Positions 6,255 to 10,827 of a stretch of 10,827 bases of DNA are shown in pieces (position 1 is the first letter of the stretch; each line of letters begins with the position of its first letter). The stretch is from CAZZCP01 sp964653235 (GTDB lineage Bacteria; Bdellovibrionota; Bdellovibrionia; Bdellovibrionales; UBA840). The notes below the pieces were generated by a model. It was given only the letters and a program-made list of their open reading frames with translations. It was not told the origin of the DNA and did not search any database. The stretch is from contig CAZZCP010000076.1 of the NCBI GenBank assembly GCA_964653235.1, forward strand, positions 1-10,827, given 5' to 3'. A program made the translations under genes and the position numbers.

Positions 6255-6497
6255 ATGATCGCTGTAGATCCAAAGGTGAAAGAAATCATTGTTGAACAGT
6301 TGAGTGTTGATGAAGATCGCGTAAAAGGGGAGGCTTCTTTTATTGATGATCTCGGAGCTGACAGCTTGGATATTGTTGAGCTTGTCATGACAATGGAAGA
6401 AAAATTTGACATCGAAATCCCTGACGAAGAAGCAGAAAAACTTCGCACTGTTGGCGATGTAATGAGCTATTTAAAAGAGAAGGGTAAACTCAACTAA
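6255..6497 (+). CDS. acpP: acyl carrier protein
   Basis: Carries growing acyl chains on a 4'-phosphopantetheine arm; partner of FabD, FabH, FabG and FabF encoded around it. The 80-residue, strongly acidic protein has the attachment site Ser37 in LGADSLDIVELVM, followed by the recognition helix and the family-typical FDIEIPDEEAEK. The frame is open 9 codons further upstream to 6228, but a perfect AGGAGG (6242-6247) 7 nt before ATG 6255 and the family N-terminus fix the start at MIAVDPKVKE. It is the best ribosome site in the cluster, in line with AcpP being one of the most abundant proteins. One base separates its stop from fabF. Confidence 0.97.
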   Translation: MIAVDPKVKEIIVEQLSVDEDRVKGEASFIDDLGADSLDIVELVMTMEEKFDIEIPDEEAEKLRTVGDVMSYLKEKGKLN

Positions 6498-6498
6498 A

Positions 6499-7764
6499 AT
6501 GAATCGCTTCTACCGCGAATCCCTCCCGCAGAGGCGTGTCGTTGTAACTGGAGTGGGCGCAATATGCCCCCTTGGCAACGGCATTGAAGAAGCCTTTGAA
6601 AAGGCACTTCTTGCTGAATCTGGTATTCGCAAAATTACTAAATTTGACCCTCAAGAACTCGATGCTCAAATTGCTGGAGAAGTCAGAGACTTTGATGCCG
6701 ATCTTTTTGTTCCCAAAAAAGAACAAAAGAAAATGGACCTTTTCATTCAATATGCTTTGGCCGCAAGTCAAATGGCGATGAAAGATTCAGGCTTGCAAAT
6801 TCTAGAAGAAAATGCAGAGCGAGTTGGCGTTTTTTATGGTGTCGGAATGGGTGGGCTACCCGTAATTGAAGAGCAACATCAACTTCTCTTAAATCGAGGC
6901 CCGTCGAGAATCTCCCCCTTTTTTATTCCTAAAGTCATTACTAATTTAGCAGCAGGACAAATTAGCATCTATCTTGGTGCCAAAGGCCCGAGCTATTGTG
7001 TTACCTCGGCTTGCAGCTCTGCTGCTCATTCCATTGGCGAGGCCGTTCAATACATTCGCAATGGCTTTGTCGATGTGATGATTGCTGGTGGCAGTGAATC
7101 TACGGTTTGTCCGATGGCCATTGCTGGTTTTGCAGCCATGCGAGCACTTTCCACTCGAAACAATGATCCGCAGATTGCCTCTAGACCATGGGATAAAGAT
7201 CGTGATGGTTTTATTCTAGGCGAAGGTGCTGCAACGCTGATTCTAGAAGACTTAGAAAGCGCAGAAAGACGCGGGGCTAAGATCTACTGCGAAGTGACTG
7301 GCTACGGCGCAACCAGTGATGCAAATCATATGACAGCTCCTGCTGCTGAAGGAGAAGGCGGTGGACGGGCAATGAAACAAGCCATTCAAAACGCTGGTAT
7401 CAAACCACAAGATATTGATTATATTAATGCTCATGGTACGAGCACTCCAACCGGAGATCCCTTAGAAAGCATTGCGATTGAAAATCTCTTTGGTGAGCAT
7501 GCCAAAAAACTTTGGGTCAGTTCTACCAAGAGCATGACTGGGCACCTACTCGGGGCAGCAGGTGCTATTGAAAGCGCATTTTGTGTGAAAGCAATAGAAA
7601 AGTCATTGGTTCCACCCACTGCAAACTTAGAGGCACCTGGTGAAAACTGCAATTTAGACTACGTACCTCAAGTAGCACGTGAAAAAAAGCTAAAGCATGT
7701 GTTGAACAATAGTTTTGGCTTTGGCGGCACCAATGCTTGCCTGCTTTTCTCTCACCTAGAATAA
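6499..7764 (+). CDS. fabF: beta-ketoacyl-ACP synthase II
   Basis: Elongating condensing enzyme: acyl-ACP plus malonyl-ACP gives 3-oxoacyl-ACP. The 421 residues include a thiolase-fold core with Cys172 in TSACSSAAHS, His312 in NAHGTSTPTGD, Lys344 in SSTKSMTGH, and His349. The C-terminal NNSFGFGGTNACL (403-415) is diagnostic. The N-terminus carries about eight residues more than E. coli FabF before RRVVVTGVG. It begins 1 nt after the acpP stop with only a weak upstream AGGG-like site, so it is probably coupled to acpP. The gene order acpP-fabF points to FabF rather than FabB. Confidence 0.95.
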   Translation: MNRFYRESLPQRRVVVTGVGAICPLGNGIEEAFEKALLAESGIRKITKFDPQELDAQIAGEVRDFDADLFVPKKEQKKMDLFIQYALAASQMAMKDSGLQILEENAERVGVFYGVGMGGLPVIEEQHQLLLNRGPSRISPFFIPKVITNLAAGQISIYLGAKGPSYCVTSACSSAAHSIGEAVQYIRNGFVDVMIAGGSESTVCPMAIAGFAAMRALSTRNNDPQIASRPWDKDRDGFILGEGAATLILEDLESAERRGAKIYCEVTGYGATSDANHMTAPAAEGEGGGRAMKQAIQNAGIKPQDIDYINAHGTSTPTGDPLESIAIENLFGEHAKKLWVSSTKSMTGHLLGAAGAIESAFCVKAIEKSLVPPTANLEAPGENCNLDYVPQVAREKKLKHVLNNSFGFGGTNACLLFSHLE

Positions 7765-7773
7765 AGGAATCAA

Positions 7774-8211
7774 ATGAAACTTCCCGAAGTGATTTCTATC
7801 GCCAGCGATCATGCTGGCTTTGAGTTGAAAGAGTTTATCAAAGAAAAAGCCAGAAGTGTCGATTGGCAAGATTATGGCCCTAAGAACAGCGATCGCGTGG
7901 ACTATCCTGACTACGCAGAAAAACTCTGCCGTGATCTTAGCAAGGGCAATTTTGGAATTTTGATTTGCGGATCGGGTCAGGGTATGGCTATGGCCGCCAA
8001 TCGTTTTCAAAACATAAGGGCTGCACTTTGCTGGAATCCTGATATTGCCAGCCTGGCTCGAAAGCACAATGATGCAAATGTTCTTTGTCTTGGAGCTCGA
8101 CACACAAATCCTGAGCAAGCTCTAGACATTCTTGAAAGTTTTTTTCTCGCCGACTTTGAAGGTGGACGCCACCAGCAAAGAGTCGATAAACTGCAAAATC
8201 TCAAGGAGTAA
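7774..8211 (+). CDS. rpiB: ribose-5-phosphate isomerase B (RpiB/LacAB family)
   Basis: Interconverts ribose-5-phosphate and ribulose-5-phosphate in the pentose phosphate pathway, linking to nucleotide supply. The 145 residues are of normal length. Seen in sequence: Asp12-His13 in IASDHAGFELK, the active-site cysteine Cys65 in ICGSGQGMAMAANRF, and His98 in KHNDANVLCLGAR. The usual CG(S/T)GIG loop has Gln instead of Ile. AAGGA (7764-7768) lies 5 nt before the ATG, and the gene starts 9 nt after fabF. A sugar-specific relative such as allose- or galactose-6-phosphate isomerase is possible but less likely next to glyA. Confidence 0.92.
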   Translation: MKLPEVISIASDHAGFELKEFIKEKARSVDWQDYGPKNSDRVDYPDYAEKLCRDLSKGNFGILICGSGQGMAMAANRFQNIRAALCWNPDIASLARKHNDANVLCLGARHTNPEQALDILESFFLADFEGGRHQQRVDKLQNLKE

Positions 8212-8214
8212 TTG

Positions 8215-9450
8215 ATGAACCTGAATGAACTTGACCCTGAAGTGGCAAAAGCAATTGAGCTTGAAAGCCACCGACAAGAATTTGAACTTGAAATGATCGC
8301 CTCTGAAAACTATGCCTCCCGAGCTGTAATGCAAGTCCAGGGCAGTATTTTGACCAATAAGTATGCGGAAGGCTATCCTGGCAAGAGATATTATGGCGGC
8401 TGTGAAAATGTCGACACACTCGAGCAACTTGCCATCGATCGCGCCTGTGAGTTGTTTGGCGCTGAAGCCGCCAATGTACAGCCCCACTCTGGCTCTCAAG
8501 CCAATATGGCCGTTTTTCTCGCTGTTGCCAAAGCCGGAGACAGCATCTTGGGCATGGACCTATCTCATGGAGGCCACCTTACTCATGGATCTCCCGTTAA
8601 CTTTTCGGGCTTTTTGTTTGATGCCCATCACTACGGCCTCAACCAAAATACTGGGCTTTTAGACTATGACGAAATTTATAAAAAAGCCCTTGAGATCAAA
8701 CCAAAAATCTTAATCGCTGGCTACTCGGCCTACCCTCGTAAATTGGACTTTCAAAGATTTCGCGAGATCGCAGATGAAGTCGGAGCCAGCCTGATTTGTG
8801 ATATGGCCCACATCGCTGGTCTTGTCGCCGCAGGAGAGCACCCCTCACCGATTCCCTATGCTGACTATACCACCAGTACGACTCACAAAACATTGCGCGG
8901 CCCTAGAGGCGGCATCATTCTTTGCAAAAAAGACAAACTCAAAGCTGCTAACTCGAAGATTTTTCCAGGCATTCAAGGCGGACCTTTAGAGCATGTGATT
9001 GCCGCAAAAGCGGTAGCCTTTGGCGAAGCCTTAAAGCCTGAGTTTAAGACCTATCAAAGACAAGTTGTTAAAAATGCTCAAGTTCTTGGCGAAAGCCTGA
9101 TGCAAGAGGGATACAAGCTGGTCACCGGAGGTACTGAAAACCACCTTATTTTGGTCGATTTGAGTACAAAGAAAATCACCGGAAAGGCAGCTGAAGAAGC
9201 TCTTGGTAAGGCTGGCATTACTGTAAATAAAAACACAGTTCCCAATGATCCAGAAAGTCCCTTTGTCACCAGTGGTGTAAGAATTGGGACCCCAGCTCTT
9301 ACCACTCGCAGAATGAAAGAGACCGAAATGCAGCAAATCGGAAAATGGATTTCTCAGTCACTTCAAAACCTAGAAAATGAGTCAGAACTGGCAAGAATCA
9401 AAGAAGAGATCCACCAGCTTTGTAAGGATTTTCCGGTCTATCAGCAATAG
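8215..9450 (+). CDS. glyA: serine hydroxymethyltransferase
   Basis: PLP enzyme that converts serine and tetrahydrofolate to glycine and 5,10-methylene-tetrahydrofolate, the main source of one-carbon units. The 411 residues are full length. Motifs: ASENYAS (29-35), TNKYAEGYPGKRYYGG (47-62), Asp196 and His199 in CDMAHIAGL, the PLP lysine Lys225 in TTHKTLRGPRGG, and Arg356 in SGVRIGTPA that binds the substrate carboxylate. AAGGAG (8203-8208) lies 6 nt before ATG 8215; the preceding TTG at 8212 is not needed. Only 3 nt separate it from the rpiB stop, so the two are co-transcribed. In many related bacteria nrdR follows glyA; here it does not. No clear hairpin terminator follows. Confidence 0.97.
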   Translation: MNLNELDPEVAKAIELESHRQEFELEMIASENYASRAVMQVQGSILTNKYAEGYPGKRYYGGCENVDTLEQLAIDRACELFGAEAANVQPHSGSQANMAVFLAVAKAGDSILGMDLSHGGHLTHGSPVNFSGFLFDAHHYGLNQNTGLLDYDEIYKKALEIKPKILIAGYSAYPRKLDFQRFREIADEVGASLICDMAHIAGLVAAGEHPSPIPYADYTTSTTHKTLRGPRGGIILCKKDKLKAANSKIFPGIQGGPLEHVIAAKAVAFGEALKPEFKTYQRQVVKNAQVLGESLMQEGYKLVTGGTENHLILVDLSTKKITGKAAEEALGKAGITVNKNTVPNDPESPFVTSGVRIGTPALTTRRMKETEMQQIGKWISQSLQNLENESELARIKEEIHQLCKDFPVYQQ

Positions 9451-9483
9451 AGGCCTTTGGGGACTTGCGGCTTAAAAAAAGGG

Positions 9484-9512
9484 CTGACAAATAATGACTT
9501 GCAATGTTATTT
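9484..9512 (+). promoter_or_regulatory. candidate promoter of the M23 lipoprotein gene
   Basis: CTGACA (9484-9489), 17-nt spacer and TTATTT (9507-9512). The -10 ends 7 nt before ATG 9520 and there is no Shine-Dalgarno, so the transcript would be leaderless. The -10 is weak in itself. Confidence 0.45.
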
Positions 9513-9519
9513 TTTTACT

Positions 9520-10008
9520 ATGCACAAATTATTGCTCTTAAGCAGTTTCCTTTTGGTTTTTGGATCTTGTTCCACCTATCAAGGACCCGGACAGATAAAA
9601 GCTCCTGTTTATAAAACCGAAAGAGCCCAGCTTCCTGAGCCACGTTTTCGCTGGCCCGTGCAAAAAGCAAGAATGACTCGCGGTTTTGACCCTGAGGGTA
9701 GAAATCACTACGGCATTGATTTAGCAAATCGTACCGGAACCCCCATCTACGCCGCACATTCTGGGCATGTGATATATGCAAATAATGGCTTTCGTGGTTA
9801 CGGCAGATTGATTATCGTTGAACATCCCTCAGGCTGGGCCAGCCTCTATGCTCATTTAAGCCGCTACAATGTAAAAGAAGGCGATTGGATCGAAAAAGGT
9901 TCCTTAATAGGAAAGATGGGAGCCACCGGAAGAGTCACTGGACCTCACCTACATTTTGAACTTCGCCAAGACAAAAGAGCAGTCGACCCCTTGAACTACC
10001 TGCCATAG
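9520..10008 (+). CDS. LytM/M23-family peptidoglycan endopeptidase, lipoprotein
   Basis: Predicted exported zinc metallopeptidase cutting peptidoglycan cross-links. The 162-residue protein has a lipoprotein signal (MHKLLLLSSFLLVFGSC) with a lipid-modified cysteine at 17; Ser follows it, which favours the outer membrane. Phe at the -3 position is atypical for a lipobox. A short linker leads to the M23 domain from about residue 45. Zinc ligands and catalytic residues are all present: His63 and Asp67 in HYGIDLA, His112 in YAHLS, and His143 and His145 in GPHLHFEL. It is therefore likely an active enzyme, unlike the degenerate EnvC/NlpD activators. No LysM or coiled coil is present. The frame is open back to a TTG at 9457, but the hydrophobic signal begins at ATG 9520 and the promoter overlaps the upstream part. 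Confidence 0.88.
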   Translation: MHKLLLLSSFLLVFGSCSTYQGPGQIKAPVYKTERAQLPEPRFRWPVQKARMTRGFDPEGRNHYGIDLANRTGTPIYAAHSGHVIYANNGFRGYGRLIIVEHPSGWASLYAHLSRYNVKEGDWIEKGSLIGKMGATGRVTGPHLHFELRQDKRAVDPLNYLP

Positions 10009-10019
10009 CTTTCTATCCT
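9991..10019 (+). promoter_or_regulatory. candidate promoter of the terminal barrel gene
   Basis: TTGAAC (9991-9996), 17-nt spacer and TATCCT (10014-10019), with the -10 ending 6 nt before ATG 10026. It overlaps the end of the M23 gene. No Shine-Dalgarno is visible, so a leaderless start is predicted. Confidence 0.45.
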
Positions 10020-10025
10020 AATAGT

Positions 10026-10827
10026 ATGAAATTTTTTGGGCTGATTCTGCTTTTGCCTTTATTGTTGCATTCAAAAGAACTCAGCCAAAGAGAGTCTGAA
10101 CTACTCGAAGATGTCAACTTTCTGATCGATCAAATCAAAAACAACAATCCCACCTCGCAAAGACGCATCACTTTTCGCTCGGGACTCACTCAAGTGGTTG
10201 GAGGAACCCCCGGACTAGAACTCAATGGTTCTGATTCAATGCCGCTTCTTGGTTTAGAATTGGTATGGTCGATCTACAAAAACTTTGCGATTGAAGCTCG
10301 AACTACTTACGCTCAGAACATTCTCTATAGCCCCAGCAATGAGCTCAATGGCAGCGACATCAATCAACAGAGCTATGATTTTGGCCTTCGCTACATTTGG
10401 GAGCTCGATCCAACAAGACGAGCCAACTACTTTGCCTTCAAAGCCATGATTCACCAAACCGACAATAATTTTGCTCTGGTTGATCCCTCCACCACTTTTT
10501 TAATCAACTCCTACTCGGCTCTTTTGGGCGGTATTGAAAAAGGCTTTCCCATCACCAATGAAATTTGCTTGGAGTCCAGCTTAGATTTTATGCTCTTAAC
10601 CAATGCAGAAGGCCCCTCTGAACTGGCGGCCGACACCAATGGGGTGGCTCTGCAAGTACGAGGCGAGATCTACCACGTGGTTGATTGGTTTGGCGTGCGC
10701 GCCAGAGTCGGTGCGGCCTATTGGCAGGCGGCATTTAGCAATGAGTTTAACGAAGATACGAAAGTAGAATTGGGCAGACAAAACCATTTTCAAACCTTTC
10801 GAATGGTTACGATGAGCTATGGACTTC
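10026..10827 (+). CDS. probable outer-membrane beta-barrel protein, 3' end outside window
   Basis: Open frame of 267 codons that runs off the window end without a stop. The protein begins MKFFGLILLLPLLLHSKEL, a signal peptide-like stretch (Lys2, hydrophobic 3-14), then a polar, probably coiled segment (ESELLEDVNFLIDQIKNN, about 24-41). After that come repeated amphipathic strand-like stretches with aromatic girdle residues, for example LGLELVWSIYKNFAIEA, QSYDFGLRYIWEL, NYFAFKAMIH, SYSALLGGIEKGF, and VDWFGVRARVGAAYW. This pattern is typical of outer-membrane barrels. I recognise no named family. It starts 17 nt after the M23 lipoprotein gene and has its own possible promoter. A small palindromic-free AT stretch separates the two. 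Confidence 0.7.
   Translation, partial: MKFFGLILLLPLLLHSKELSQRESELLEDVNFLIDQIKNNNPTSQRRITFRSGLTQVVGGTPGLELNGSDSMPLLGLELVWSIYKNFAIEARTTYAQNILYSPSNELNGSDINQQSYDFGLRYIWELDPTRRANYFAFKAMIHQTDNNFALVDPSTTFLINSYSALLGGIEKGFPITNEICLESSLDFMLLTNAEGPSELAADTNGVALQVRGEIYHVVDWFGVRARVGAAYWQAAFSNEFNEDTKVELGRQNHFQTFRMVTMSYGL

Noticed and set aside
7756..8118. 120-codon minus-strand frame opposite rpiB
   Set aside because: It is a complement of the RpiB coding sequence, which has full family motifs; no independent signal supports it.
8201..8499. Minus-strand open frames inside glyA and rpiB
   Set aside because: They lie opposite strongly conserved enzymes, have no ribosome sites and show no recognisable domains.
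9451..9483. Terminator after glyA
   Set aside because: Short complementary bits such as GCC and GGC exist, but there is no stable stem and the homopolymer is A rather than T on the coding strand.
9457..9519. Upstream TTG start for the M23 lipoprotein
   Set aside because: It lacks a ribosome site, would bury the signal peptide and would overlap the predicted promoter.
1..10827. CRISPR arrays, tRNA or rRNA genes, insertion sequences, prophage or toxin-antitoxin modules
   Set aside because: No regularly spaced repeats, no cloverleaf-like sequence in the gene-free gaps, and no transposase, integrase or toxin-like protein was seen.

Overview
The window is a chromosomal segment from a Gram-negative bacterium with moderately low GC. 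Evidence for Gram-negative is the Kdo (LPS core) transferase, two outer-membrane beta-barrel-like proteins and an exported lipoprotein. The yceD-rpmF-fab-rpiB-glyA order, short AT-rich spacers and divergent envelope proteins fit a deltaproteobacterium-like or Bdellovibrionota-like lineage. That placement is an inference from gene order and protein style, not from a search. A run of ten Ns at 2223-2232 shows that this is a draft or scaffolded assembly.

Layout. (1) Positions 1-972 hold the C-terminal three quarters of WaaA/KdtA, cut by the window edge. (2) Positions 1044-1625 hold a typical 2-Cys peroxiredoxin with its own sigma70-type promoter, a clear Shine-Dalgarno and a rho-independent terminator. 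(3) A convergent minus-strand gene (2635 down to 1750) encodes an exported SH3b plus beta-barrel protein and is broken only by the N gap. Merging a 6-bp identity at the two gap edges restores one open frame of about 289 codons. (4) From 2730 to 9450 runs a tight co-directional cluster: yceD, rpmF (58 codons), fabH, fabD, fabG, acpP, fabF, rpiB and glyA. (5) From 9520 follow a short LytM/M23 lipoprotein and, from 10026, an outer-membrane-like protein that runs off the window end.

How the genes work together. The central cluster combines a ribosomal protein gene with type II fatty acid synthesis. FabD makes malonyl-ACP, FabH starts the chain, FabF extends it, FabG does the first reduction and AcpP carries the intermediates. 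RpiB (pentose phosphate isomerase) and GlyA (one-carbon units and glycine) add growth-linked central metabolism. plsX, usually between rpmF and fabH, is absent. The flanking genes concern the envelope (Kdo transfer, barrels, peptidoglycan hydrolase) and peroxide defence.

The most notable signal is regulatory. The four genes that appear to open a transcription unit without a Shine-Dalgarno (the minus-strand barrel gene, yceD, the M23 lipoprotein, the last barrel gene) each have a -35/-10 pair with a 17-nt spacer and a -10 ending only 6 or 7 nt before the ATG. Transcription would then begin at or next to the start codon, giving leaderless mRNAs. Most other genes have canonical AGGAG-like sites. 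No tRNA, rRNA, CRISPR, insertion sequence or phage gene was seen.
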